From Bretschneidera sinensis (Eukaryota > Streptophyta > Magnoliopsida > Brassicales > Akaniaceae), in contig CM043704.1 in assembly GCA_023935145.1 (NCBI GenBank), positions 93,545,373-93,609,372 of the forward strand: a stretch of DNA of 64,000 nt. Direction: 5' to 3'. The position numbers were made by a program, and so were the translations under genes. Shown here one piece after another: positions 47,011 through 58,390 of the stretch; the first letter of the stretch is position 1, and every line of letters starts with the position of its first letter. The notes beneath the pieces were generated by a model. The model did no database searches, had not been told where the DNA came from, and saw nothing but the letters and a program-made list of their open reading frames with translations.

Positions 47011-47672
47011 GTCTCTCAGTTCTTAGCACTTTTCCAGTTTTTGTCACATAGCACGGACATCTCATGTTTGTTTTTCTTAGTTATGGCTCTATGAGGCCCT
47101 ACTTGTATTGACTTTTTCTCTATGATGATGTACTACTATTAGCGATATTTCTTGCATCTATTTACACTATTTGTGATATATTAGAACTGTTTTAGATATC
47201 TGTTTGGTCACTAAAATTGCTATAAAATGCTTAGATGCTTGAAAAACTTTCGGTTCTTCCCGGGAAGGCTTCTGAAATTCAAATGAAGCCACATCTTCGC
47301 GTACATATTTGTATTCTTATAACCTATTTGACTGTATTGGCTAATTAGCTTATTTTTTAAGTTATGCCCCCTTTAGTTGCTGTTGTCAAAACGGGGGAGA
47401 AAAATGAGAAAAACGAGAAAATCTAAGTAAAACGCAACCAATGCATAGATTTAGGGGGAGCATTGCTCCATATCTGTGTAAAAATGTTTATTGATTGGTT
47501 GAGTTTAATTTTAGATTGGTTGAAAGAAATATAAACTGTGTTTGCTTGTTTACATGGTGGTTTTACTCGAAAAACAGAGGAGACTCTGTCCAAATTTTTG
47601 TAAAATCTTAACACTTAGTTTTTAAAACTGTTTTTACATTATTAGTTTTGTCATCATCAAAAAGGGGGAGAT
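47011..47672 (+). other. 3' untranslated part and polypurine tract of the SIRE-like element
   Basis: No gene. A purine-rich AGGGGGAGCATTG sits near 47453 and the polypurine tract AAAAAGGGGGAGAT at 47659-47672 abuts the 3' LTR, as needed for plus-strand priming. Confidence 0.8.
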
Positions 47673-49042
47673 TGTTGACCCTCGCCCGTATTTTAATGAT
47701 GGCAAAACACAACTGTTATTTAACTAACATGTTTAAACTAAGTTGTATTAAGGATCAAACACATTCAACCAAGGAACAAAGTGCAAAAACTCGAACCAAA
47801 TCAAGTATCAAGTGAAGACTGAAGATCTAGTATAGGTCTTAAGGTTTAGAACCAATGTAAGTCTCACTCATACATTGTATTAGCTTGTTCAATGGCTCAA
47901 ACACAAATGGTTTTTCTAAAACCATTAATTTTAAATTGTTTTTAAATGAAAAACAGAAGAAAAACTGGGTTGGAAGACAACCCAATCGACTGGGTACATA
48001 TACCAGTCGACTGGTATAAAGGTCAGAAGGAACCCAGTCGACTGGATCAAACAACCCAGTCGACTGGTACTTTGACCAGTAAGTATCCAGTCGACTGGAT
48101 GATATATACCAGTCGACTGGTAAAATGGACAGAAAGTCCCCAGTCGACTGGATGATATATACCAGTCGACTAGATACCCAGAAGGTCTGAAAACATGTAT
48201 TTTTCAAGTGAACCCAGTCGACTGGTATCACGACCCAGTCGACTAGTAGTTCAAAAATATGACCGTTGGACTCCAAATCTGAACGTTTTAAAGTAAATCT
48301 TTTTCAAATTAAAGTCCTAAACGGCCATATTAATTGATTGCTATATAAACCCACTCAATTCAGCATTCAACAAGGAGGAGAAGACATTCAAAAAGAGAAG
48401 AACACACACAATCAAGTCATTCATTCTTTGAAACTCAAAAAAGCTTTGAAATACTCATGTTGAGCTATTCTTCAAGCTTTTCTTTGAAAGAGAGACATTA
48501 TTCAGTTGTATAAGCTTTCATTTGTTGTCTCTCTACCATTTACTTTACAGCTTTTATTGTAAAGGGATTACTTCCGAGAGGAAAGGGATTACTTCCGAGA
48601 GGAAGGGGATTGTACGGTTTGAGCAACACCCGTAAGTTGCTTGTTTTTCGGTTCGAGCAACACCCGTAAGTTGCTTGGTTTAGTGAAAGACTTCAAGGAG
48701 GATCCTTGAAGAGAGTGAACGTAGGGTCGGAAGGATTCCGATATTGCCGAACCACTATAAATCGAGTTTGCATCTCTCTAACTCTATCTCCTTAATTACT
48801 TTCATAATTACTTGCTTATAATTATTTATTATTCAAGTAAATGAGATTGATTGCTTAATTATTTTATAATTCAATTATCATTTCTATATTAAGCAATAAA
48901 CTCTCTCATCTTTGTGCTAGTAATTTAGAAAGATTTAATTCCGCATATATTTTGTTATTTGAGATTGCAAAAAGTATTTAATTTTTTTAATACCCAATTC
49001 ACCCCCCTCTTAGGTATTGCCATAGTATATTTTGGACCTACA
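47673..49042 (+). repeat. 3' LTR of the SIRE-like element
   Basis: 1370 bp; about 22 bp longer than the 5' LTR because GGGATTACTTCCGAGAGGAA is duplicated in tandem near 48566-48606. Palindromes at 47982-48246 in the same spacing; three of the ten carry G-to-A or C-to-T changes (CCAATCGACTGG, and CCAGTCGACTAG twice). Confidence 0.92.
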
Positions 49043-49204
49043 ACAACAAACACTTAGAAACTCTACACATGAAGCATATGAAGACAATGTTTCAGTTTTC
49101 GAAGGAATTGTCCCCTTTGGGCAGACAAACCTTCTAAACCGACCCATCATCTTTCCACAATCTCATACAATTACCCCCTTTGGGTAGGTAACTGAATGAT
49201 GCAA

Positions 49205-49770
49205 TTGAAGTCATCCCGCAATATGTTTTAATGAAATCTCATGAGTATCAATGAGTGTGCCACTTTGGCAGCTAACACCCACATCAGCCTATGAAATTTC
49301 TCAAAAATGGGATAAACAGTAATCATCCCGCAACATATTTCGGTGAAATCTCAAAAGTATCAATGAGTAGGCCACTTTGGCAGCTAACACCCACATCAAC
49401 CTATGAAACTTTCCAAAACTAGGATAAACTGAAATCATCTCGCAACATGTTTTAGTGAAATCCCACAAATATCAATGAGTGTGTCACTTTGGCAGCTAAT
49501 ACTTACATCAACCCATGGAAATTTTCAAAACTGGGATAAACTGAAATCATCCCGCATAATGTTTTAGTGAAATCTCACGAGTATCAATGAGTGTGCCACT
49601 TTGGCAGCTAACACCCATATTAACCCATGAATTTCCAAAACCAAGATAAACAGTAATTACCATGTAACATGTTTTGGTGAAATCCCGTAAGTATTAATGA
49701 GTGTGCCACTTTGGTGGCTAACACCCATATCAACCTATGAAATTTCTCTAAACCGGGATAAACAGTAATG
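49205..49770. repeat. 112-bp tandem array, segment B copy
   Basis: Counterpart of 12985-13545, with the same motif TATCAATGAGTGTGCCACTT recurring about every 112 bp, five copies. Confidence 0.75.
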
Positions 49771-51907
49771 CCCTTTACAACCATAGACGTATGCAAAAAA
49801 AACAAGCATGCATGTGACCATACAACATGAGGTACTCTAAACAACATGTATCTCTATGAGTCACCAAACAATCAATAGTTGCATCCTTACTACAGGTCTC
49901 GAACATAACAAATAATCAATTATTTCTTATAACATGCATATTTTGTACATTTTTAAAAACTAAGAGTACAATAAATAAAAAAAATTAATCTAGGAGATTA
50001 CTACTGTTAACAACATCTCAGCATATCAAAATAATTTGCTGTAAAATAAAATTTCAGAATATATTTACAGATTTCAAGAAAAAAATAATTAATCACATGT
50101 GTTCATAAATAAATATTTATTAAATTCAAAATTTCAGAAAAATATATAATTATTATAAAATAATAATTAATCTCAATCAGTACACATAATGCAAATTTTA
50201 TAAAAAAAATTAAAAAAAATTAAGATCTTACACATCTTTTACTCCATATATTAGCATATCACAACATTAAAATATATTTCACATGCTTAAATTTTAATTA
50301 CTGCCGATAAGTGCACCAATTGAACAAATATTAATTAGAGAATATGTTTTAAAAAATTTAATAAAACTATATATTTTCTATAATATTTTTTTTTAATTTT
50401 TGTATTTTCTATACATTCTCATGAAAGTATACATTATTTTATTATTTGACCTAGTAAAAATTTCAATAGTAACTCTATATGAAACCAACACATGTAACAG
50501 ATTCCTGACGCATCATTATGTACTCCCTTTTGGGCAAAGTATGCAACATATAAGTGAAATCTTTTATATGAAACCAACACATTGATGAATCTCAGTTTTC
50601 GAAAGGGCAAAAGACAATCTAAACTTAAATAAATTTCATCGAATGTTTCATGTCAACCTTTGAATTGAAACACACAATTACTCACTTCGGGTAGGTGATT
50701 GAATGCAATAACCCAGATAAACGTTATGTAACAAGAACATGAAATAACCCCATAAATATCAGTGAATAGACCGCTTTAACGGTAACCATCCATATCATCT
50801 GATGAAACTATTTCAAACCGAAACTGATAAAATATATCACTAACATATATCCATATTAATCAATCAATCAATTAATTGTTGAGTTGACGAGTGACAATAA
50901 TTAATTAACTTAAAACAAAACATAGAACTAACTAAAAAAATTATACAGATTACAAATTTTATTTTTTCTTAATCATACAATTTCTCAACTCTCGCCCACT
51001 ACAAGAGACGGGAAGTGCCCTCTCAACGACCAACGCGCTCAAAGATGCAGGGCTGGGTAGCATTTATGAATGCATCATTCTGAGCACATGCAAGCAACCA
51101 TGGATTTAGGCCCGGTACTGAAGCAATCATCAACTTGGTAACTTCTTTTCTTGGATTATAGCCTAATCATTAAACTAGCTATTTTTAAGTTCTTTACGCA
51201 TTATTGTTGACAATTAATGTGGAGATATGATCAGTTATTTACGCAACTATGAAAACCGTATATAACAATTACCCACAATGTCAGTAAAAAGGGGTTTGCG
51301 CCTTCACATACAAATACCCATGATACTAATCAAAACTTACATTACATTAAATCCTTTTTAGATCATATGTTTTATAAATAAATATAAATAATAATATAAT
51401 ACATAAAATTTAAATACAAATAATTGTATGATTAAATCATTATAGTAGAAACTTAAATTAATAAGTTTTTCCCGTTGTATTCTTACAATAACAGCTTTCT
51501 CATATATATAGATAAACTTAAATTACTAGATCTTTTTTTTTGTACTCTCACAATAACAGCTTTCTCATATAGATAGACAAACTGAATACTTAAAAATACT
51601 TAAAGCTAAAAAAAAGATATAACATATTTATATACGAAAGTCCAAGTAGATTATTCTATCTATGATCCACATTAAACTAAAGCTTACAAAACCAAACAAC
51701 ATAATCATCAATTTACAATAACAGTGAATGCCGGTACATTTTCATTGAATTAAATCCATTGTATAAAACCAAAAACACTTCCAAATAAAAAAATTGCAAC
51801 AATAACATGTCTTGCAAACAAAGTACTGGCACAAATGAAAAACCCCACCATGCATGTATGAATTGGACTAGTTAATGAACGAACACCACAATGAAATGAA
51901 AAATGCC

Positions 51908-53398
51908 TCATGAGTTTCTATTTGATTCTTTGCTTGAATGGCGATGCAAACTCAATTCTTCAATCAGAGCATTCAAATCATTATAAGATGAACCTCCCAT
52001 TTCAACAGCTCTTCTTGCCATTTCCTTAAGTGCTTTGGTTCGGTTTCTCATTTCCTCTGCTCCATCTCCGACGATTATCTCTTTCACTGCCTTTTCAATT
52101 TTATGGCTGTTCACAAAATCTCCCACAAATCTAATCCATTTCTCCGCACCAACACTAACGCCAATCTTCAAAACTTGAGTCACCAACTTCTCATTGTAAA
52201 ACTGCTCAGCTGAAATCGGCCAAGTAACCATCGGAACCCCAGCAGAGATGCCTTCAAGAGTTGAATTCCACCCACAATGAGTCACAAATCCACCCACAGC
52301 TTCATGATCAAGAATCAAAACTTGGGGTGCCCATCCTCTTATAATTAGTCCATTCCCTTCCATTCTCTCCTCAAATCCTTCAGGCAACCAATCTTCTTGT
52401 TCTTCTTCATTGTAATTTTTGTCTTTTCTCACTACCCAAATGAATTTCTGCCCGGATGCTTCAAGCCCCATTGCAATCTCCATCAATTGAGCAGAAGTGA
52501 AATTGGCCACACTTCCAAAACAGATATAAATTACTGAATTTGAGTCTTTTGAATCGAGCCATCTCAAACACTCATGTTCATCGATTGACGCTGTCTTTTC
52601 TCTCTCTGCTTTATCTACTATGCCCCTGCTGCATAGAGAAACGGGTCCTACATGCCATGCCTTTCTTCCCAAAAAATCCCTGAAATGATCAACGTAAGCG
52701 GGCTCCAGCTCATAGAAACTGTTAACAACAACACCATAGCTCCTTATCTCTGATTCTTTGATATCTTTCACCAAACGGGTCATGCCTGTTTCTTCATCTG
52801 TCAACACGAACTCAGGCAATCTCTTTCTTGTCAAGTCGATTTCACCAGGAAGATTAGGCACAACAAATGGTTCGGAATCAGATGAAACTTTCTTGTGTGG
52901 CTGATATAGCCTAATACACTCGGCTACGCATATAGATAAGTAACCTGTGCCATGGAAAACCAATCTGGGGATACCAAATTTGGCTGCAGCATCAGTCGCC
53001 CAAGGGAAGAACATATCAGCAACCAAGCAATCTGGTCTGCCTTCTTCCAAAAGTTGCTCAAGTGATTCCTTGAGTAATCTTGTAGCCAAGAAGAATTTGT
53101 TGGCCATTTCTGGTCCTTCATTATGTGAAGCGACTGAATCAAGATTCTCACATCCCTCTGGCAATCCTGAAGCCTCCACAGAAGGAAACTTGATGGTCTT
53201 GACATCGAATTGGATACCCAGATTTCTGGATCTTGCAATTGTTTTGGAGAAGAGATGAACATTGAGAGGGGTAGTGATTATTGAAGTTTTGACACCTCTG
53301 CTTGCAAATAGCTTGGCCATGTCCACAGTTGGTATCATGTGACCATTAGCCATTAATGGGAAGAAGAATATACTAAGCTGAGGATTTTCACTAGCCAT
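51908..53398 (-). CDS. UDP-glycosyltransferase, UGT73 family, copy B
   Basis: 496 codons from the ATG at 53398, intact and collinear with copy A. Catalytic His20 (NGHMIP), Asp128 (CLVAD), PSPG box Trp356-Gln399 with HCGWNS are all kept, so the protein should bind UDP-glucose. Of the 31 differences from copy A, the most notable is Asn18 for His18 two residues before the catalytic His, a position where UGT73 enzymes normally have AHGHM. Others near the acceptor side include Pro48 to His and Ala195 to Pro. The candidate TATA box of copy A is deleted here. Possible outcomes are changed expression or acceptor use; both are inference. Confidence 0.92.
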   Translation of the reverse strand: MASENPQLSIFFFPLMANGHMIPTVDMAKLFASRGVKTSIITTPLNVHLFSKTIARSRNLGIQFDVKTIKFPSVEASGLPEGCENLDSVASHNEGPEMANKFFLATRLLKESLEQLLEEGRPDCLVADMFFPWATDAAAKFGIPRLVFHGTGYLSICVAECIRLYQPHKKVSSDSEPFVVPNLPGEIDLTRKRLPEFVLTDEETGMTRLVKDIKESEIRSYGVVVNSFYELEPAYVDHFRDFLGRKAWHVGPVSLCSRGIVDKAEREKTASIDEHECLRWLDSKDSNSVIYICFGSVANFTSAQLMEIAMGLEASGQKFIWVVRKDKNYNEEEQEDWLPEGFEERMEGNGLIIRGWAPQVLILDHEAVGGFVTHCGWNSTLEGISAGVPMVTWPISAEQFYNEKLVTQVLKIGVSVGAEKWIRFVGDFVNSHKIEKAVKEIIVGDGAEEMRNRTKALKEMARRAVEMGGSSYNDLNALIEELSLHRHSSKESNRNS

Positions 53399-53660
53399 TT
53401 TCACTCGGTAAGAGAATTTAGGCTGAGTGTAAAGAAAAGATGAAGACGTTTAATAAAAATTGATTTGAAGGAGACGAAGATTATAGACTAGTCTTTTCTT
53501 CTATGTTTGTATGACTATTTGTTGACATGAATGTTGATAAACTATACACGTCTCTGCACTCGTCAACTCATTTGGCATCTAAAAGAGTGTGATAGGACAG
53601 AATTTCTCGACTTCTTTTTTATTGATAAAAATGTGAACTTCATTTTTGTCTTGTGAGAAT
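53399..53660 (-). promoter_or_regulatory. Upstream region of UGT copy B with the TATA region deleted
   Basis: Aligned with copy A, 25 bp equal to 17096-17120 are missing at 53541/53542, between two TAAA repeats. What is left reads GTGTATAGTTTATC on the minus strand, a weak TATA substitute at best. Further upstream, about 230 bp present in A (17237-17464) are also absent. Confidence 0.6.
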
Positions 53661-55150
53661 TTAAAGATCAAATTTTGGAGTGTTGCATCGCAAATTGCAT
53701 AGTCTTGATGGATTATCGATTGAAAGTTGAAACACGTCGGAAGCTTCGAGTTGTGGACGTTATGTAATCACATACGTCATGGCACTGAAAAAGGAACTTG
53801 ACCCACACGGCGCATGCAGTTGGATATGTTTTAGTGGAGTAGTTGTTTACTCAATTGAACTGTCAACATCAATAATCCCAAACTGGTGACTGGTGACTGG
53901 TGACTGGTGACTGGTAAGTAAACTTCATTTACAAAGGACAAACACAGGACATTAGTACATTACTCTTTATCTGCATTTACAAAGGATAAATTCTAAGCAT
54001 GTGTTTTTTTTATGAACTCGAAAGGATGGCAATTCCCATTCACCCAAAAAAAAATCCCAATTAAGGATGGCAATGGGTCTGTTCTGACTGTCCCGTTATC
54101 CGCACCTTCGTAGCTTGTAAAAATATAATATATATTTCCTTCGTCAAATCGAGTGATTACTGTAAAAATATATAATATATTCGTTTATCAATTAGATTGA
54201 GTGGTTACTGTTGATGCAAGTTTTATATTGAATTTTGTGAGATAATCAATCACTTTTATTTTAATTATTTTTAAAATGTAAATATGTACATATTATCATA
54301 AAAAAATATTTTGTGGTGCCTTTTAACAATATAAAATTTATTTTTAATATGTGGTGTCAAAAATCAACTGGACGTAAAAAAAAAAACCAGCTCAATTGCC
54401 TTGTTTAGAGTGATTTTTTAAATGTGGATGATCGATCGGCTATGAAAGTAAAAATTTATTTTTATACCGGATGTTGAGTGGTAGCCAAAGCAATCTCTCA
54501 TCCGACTTGGACCTCTACTTGCCCCACCTGCCTTTATAAATTATCAATTTTATCATTGATATGTATCATATTTACAAAATTACATATTCTTATATAAGTC
54601 TTTTTTCCTATATTTTTATGTTAGAGATACAAAAACAAAGAGTTTTTCTTACACTTTTTTTTAACTGATGCTGGTTTTATTGAGAATGATTTGTGAGTTG
54701 AAGTAACCAATTTTATTTAAAGTATTTGATAAATAACATTTAATTTTTTTAATAAAAAACTAAGTGGAAGGTAGATGGCCCTTTCCCCCCATTGGATGTG
54801 ATTTGACCAAAAAATTTCATTCAGTCACCGAGTGGTAGTGAAATTGGATGGTGAATTTTACCATTGTATGTATCATATTTAAAAACTATGATACATACAA
54901 TGTCTTCTACCCGACCCACATGTCCCTATAAAATATCTATTTTATCTTTGATATGTAACATATTTACAAAAATACATGTCCTTATATAAGTTGTTTCCCT
55001 ACATTTTTAGTTGAGAAATACAAAAAGAAATAGTACTTTCACATGTGGAAGGTGGATGGTCCTTTCACCCGCATTATTCGGTCATCAGATGGTTGTGAAA
55101 GTGGATGGTGAATTCTACCATTATGGGTGAGAGCGGATAGAAGTATTTTA
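53661..55150. other. Intergenic DNA upstream of UGT copy B
   Basis: No gene. Homologous to 17465-18970 of segment A. It contains a 7-bp repeat CTGGTGA (about 4.7 copies, 53883-53915) where A has a single diverged copy, and a 13-bp perfect hairpin at 54865-54899. Confidence 0.65.
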
Positions 55151-55669
55151 TGTTAGAACTTAAATATAATCTAAACATGCTAAACAACTTAAATAGTATA
55201 CAGATTAAATGCAGAATTATAAAGACCGTAAACATACCTCCAGCCATTGAAGCTTTTCACTTACACAATCCGTTATTTTCTCGATATTGGTTTTTCTAGA
55301 CTCTCAGAACTCTCTTCAATTTGATGGTGTATGAAAGAAAAATGAGTAGTACCGAGTCTAAGGACCAAACCTGTATTTATACATGTTCTTCCATCAAGAA
55401 CGTCCATCTATATTCCATACACTTGTTACCACAATCAATGGATGGCCAAAGGGTTAAACATGGACCATATATAGGTTGGCTACATATACCTTATACTCTC
55501 AATACAACCATTGAGAATATGAACCAACATACCTTAAGCATACACCTTGTGTTTTCTCTCTAACACTCTAACTTTTCATATGCTCTATGGTTGTCCTATT
55601 TATAGGAGAAATGCACTATGAATAATTGAATTAATTTGGCCACAATTAATTCTTAGTGGAGTATAATTG

Positions 55670-55797
55670 CCTCCACTTAATTGCCACAATTAATGCTTGA
55701 ATTTATTACATCTACCTCCATTTAATTGCCACAATTAATGCTTGAATTTATTATATCTACCTCCACTTAATTGCCACAATTAATGCTTGAATTTATT
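55670..55797. repeat. 45-bp tandem repeat inside the copia-3 LTR
   Basis: CCTCCACTTAATTGCCACAA starts at about 55670, 55716 and 55761; each unit continues with TTAATGCTTGAATTTATTA. The 5' LTR has fewer copies, which explains most of the 65-bp length difference between the LTRs. Confidence 0.8.
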
Positions 55798-56202
55798 TGG
55801 CTACAATTAATTCTTTGTGAAGCTTAATGACCTTCACTTAATGGCCACAATTGACTCCACCATATTGAAATGGCCTCCACTTAATGGCCATCATGAATTT
55901 ATTACATTCTCCCACTTGGTCCATATGTTTAACCTAACTTAAACCCATTGATGTATTTTTAAGAAGTAAATACATGAATCATGGCAATAAGTCCTCTAAG
56001 AGTGAGTATTACCTTTCATGTATTATGATGCATTTAGTTCCTCAAGTATTATTCTTCATGTGGTAACATTTCTTAATGAATAAACCGTATGTTTATTCTT
56101 GGCCATTTACAGATGAATTTTCTCAAAGAAATTAAGGTGCACATGAATATGAGAAAACATATAAATATGTAAGAGTTTCATTAATAAATTGTATGTATAC
56201 AC

Positions 56203-56755
56203 TTACAAAGTGGAACCAAGTCCCATTTTCTTTACATGATCCTTAAATTTCAGAGGTGGCATGCCTTTAGTCAAAGGATCAGCGATCATCAATTCAGTGT
56301 TAATGTGTTCAATGACCACTTTCTTTTCTTTTACATGTTCTCTTATGGCTACTTAATGTCGATGTGTTTTCTTCGACTTCCAATTTTATTGTTCTTAGCC
56401 ATAAAGACAGAAGCTGAATTATCGCAGAAAATTCTCAATGGTATAGATATAGAATCTATGATTCTAAGCCCAGAAATGAAACTTCTAAGCTATATACCAT
56501 GTGAAGTGGCTTCAAAACAGGAGACGAACTCGGCTTCCATAGTAGAAGTAGCAATCAATGTCTGCTTGACACTCCTCTAAGAAACAGCTCCACTGGCCAT
56601 CAAAAAAATGTACCCTGATGTTGATTTACGTGAATCAACACAGCCAGCAAAGTCTAAATCAGAGTAGCAATCACATCCAGATTGTCCATCTGTCTAGATA
56701 TAAGCTTGTAGTCTTTAGTTCCTTGAAGATACCTCATTACTTTCTTTGCAACTCT
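56203..56755 (-). pseudogene. Copia-3 RNase H
   Basis: Minus strand: AKKVMRYLQGTKDYKLI, then after a frameshift CYSDLDFAGCVDSRKSTSGY (catalytic Asp), TMEAEFVS (catalytic Glu), CDNSASVFMAKNNK (Asp), HIDIKYLAIREHVKE and ADPLTKGMPPLKF. It ends at TAA (56203-56205). More complete than the copia-2 RNase H. One frameshift and several stops. Confidence 0.8.
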
Positions 56756-57811
56756 CTATTGGTCTATACCTGGGTTACTCTGATATCGCCCTAGCATCCC
56801 TACAATAAATGCAATGTCAGGTCTAGTGCAGACCTGAGCATACATAAGGCTTCCGACTACAGAAGCATATGGAATGTTCTTCATGGATTCCCTCTCAAAA
56901 TCGTTCTTCGGGTATTGGTTCAAATTGAACCTATCACCCTTCACAATGGGAGCTACACTTGGTGAACAATCTATCATCCGAAATCTCTTTAAAACTTTGT
57001 TGATATAGGTTTCTTGTGACAGACTTAAAACACCTCGAGGTCTATCTCTATGGATCTCAATGCCAATGACATAAGATGCCTCACCCATATCTTTCATATC
57101 AAAAATTTTAGAGATAAATTGTTTCACCTCATGCAACAAGCCCTTATCATTGGTTGCAAGTAAAATATCATCCACATATAAAACAAAAAAACAAATTTTA
57201 CTCCCATTGACCTTCTGGTAGATACATTGATCCATGGGGCTTTCAACAAAACCGAATGAAAAAATTACTTCATGGAATTTAAAATACCATTGATGGGAGG
57301 CTTGTTTTAAACCGTATATGGATTTCTTAAGCTTGCAAACCAAATGCTCACCATCATTAGAGGAGAAACCTTCAGGTTGTTTCATATAAACCTCCTCCTC
57401 CAAATTTCCACTAAGAAATGCGGTTTTCATATCCATTTGTTACAGCTCAATGTCAAAATGAGCAACTAATGCCAAAATAATACGAAGAGAATCTTTCTTA
57501 GATACAGGAGAGAAAGTCTCCGTGTAATTAATTCCTTTTTTTTGAGTAAATTCCTTAGCAACAAGTCTCGCTTTGTATCTCTCAATGTTGCCTAATGTAT
57601 CTTTCTTGGTCTTAAAGACCCATTTGCAACCAATGGCTTTCGTCTCATTAGGTAACTCTACAAGATCCCAGACTCCGTTGCTTTTCATGGAATTCATCTC
57701 TTCCTTCATGGCATCGTGCCACAAGGTTGACCCTTTGCAACTCATGGCCTGTGAAAAAGTTTCAGGATCATTTTTGGCTCCAAAATTATAGTCAGATTCT
57801 TGTAGATACAC
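56756..57811 (-). pseudogene. Copia-3 reverse transcriptase
   Basis: GVWDLVELPNETKAIGCKWV, YKARLVAKEF, TFSPVSKKDSLRI, then a TAA (IEL*QMD, CAA to TAA), MDMKTAFLSGNLEEEVYM, SIYGLKQASHQWYFKF and the catalytic VLYVDDILL. The same frame continues across the stop. Another stop after GIDQ at 56756. Confidence 0.88.
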
Positions 57812-58390
57812 AATGTAATCATTAGGAATTGCTGATCTCCTGACTCTAGTAGAGTTTCTTAATGTTGTACCAATATCTCCCCGGGGAGCTTATGGTTCAA
57901 CTGGTTGTTCAAGAACTTGTGGTATTTCCTGAACTACTTAATCTATTAGAATGTTGTCAGAAGCTTGTGGAACCTCAATGATCGATTGGTCAACACGAGC
58001 TTGTAATTGAGGTGTGTTATGAACTATAACCAATCTATCATTTGATGAAGGTTGAGATTCTGTATGATCATGTACTGGTTTTGTATGATCATGTGCAGGA
58101 ACTAAGTTTCTAAACCGATACCTCCCACTGATCATCTCATTCTCTAGAAATTTAGCGTTTCTTGATTCCACAATCCTAGTAGTATGTGTTGGACAATAAA
58201 ACCTGTAACCTTTGGACCTTTCGGCATATCCAATGAAATACCCACTAATAGTCCTCGGATCCAGTTTCTTCTCTTGTGGGATATAAATCCTCACCTCAGA
58301 CAGACATCCCCAAACGCGCATATCTCGCAAATTCGGTTTCCAACTTTTCCATAATTCAAATGGTGTCTTGGGAACTGCCTTGATTGGAAC
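57812..58390 (-). pseudogene. Copia-3 integrase C-terminal part and linker
   Basis: VWGCLSEVRIYIPQEKKLDP and YFIGYAERSKGYRFYCP are the conserved Copia integrase C-terminal (retroviral polymerase SH3-like) region; a low-complexity HDHTKP linker follows. Stops at ID*VV and EP*AP, both consistent with CAA or CGA changed by C-to-T on the coding strand, or similar. Confidence 0.8.

Larger units (their letters stand above)
41648..49042 (+). mobile_element. SIRE-like Copia element lacking most of pol, with LTRs and 5-bp target duplication
   Basis: LTRs at 41648-42995 and 47673-49042, both TGTTG...TACA. Target duplication ACAAC at 41643-41647 and 49043-49047; the empty site with a single ACAAC is in segment A at about 12810. 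The two LTRs differ by about seven substitutions and two indels (by eye), about 0.5%, so the insertion is young. Between them: primer site, intact gag, protease start, remnant of the pre-integrase finger, then an intact ORF in the envelope position and a polypurine tract. Integrase core, RT and RNase H are missing. The gag type and the extra 3' ORF place it with the SIRE/Maximus lineage. Confidence 0.92.
39518..51801 (-). mobile_element. Old degenerate Copia element, segment B copy, split by a nested insertion
   Basis: Left LTR 39518-40006, right LTR 51368-51801. Target duplication ATAAC at 39513-39517 and 51802-51806, the same as in segment A, so both descend from one insertion. RT remnant at about 40940-41270. 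The SIRE-like element (41648-49042) interrupts it. The right end lies 106 bp from the stop codon of UGT copy B. Confidence 0.8.
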
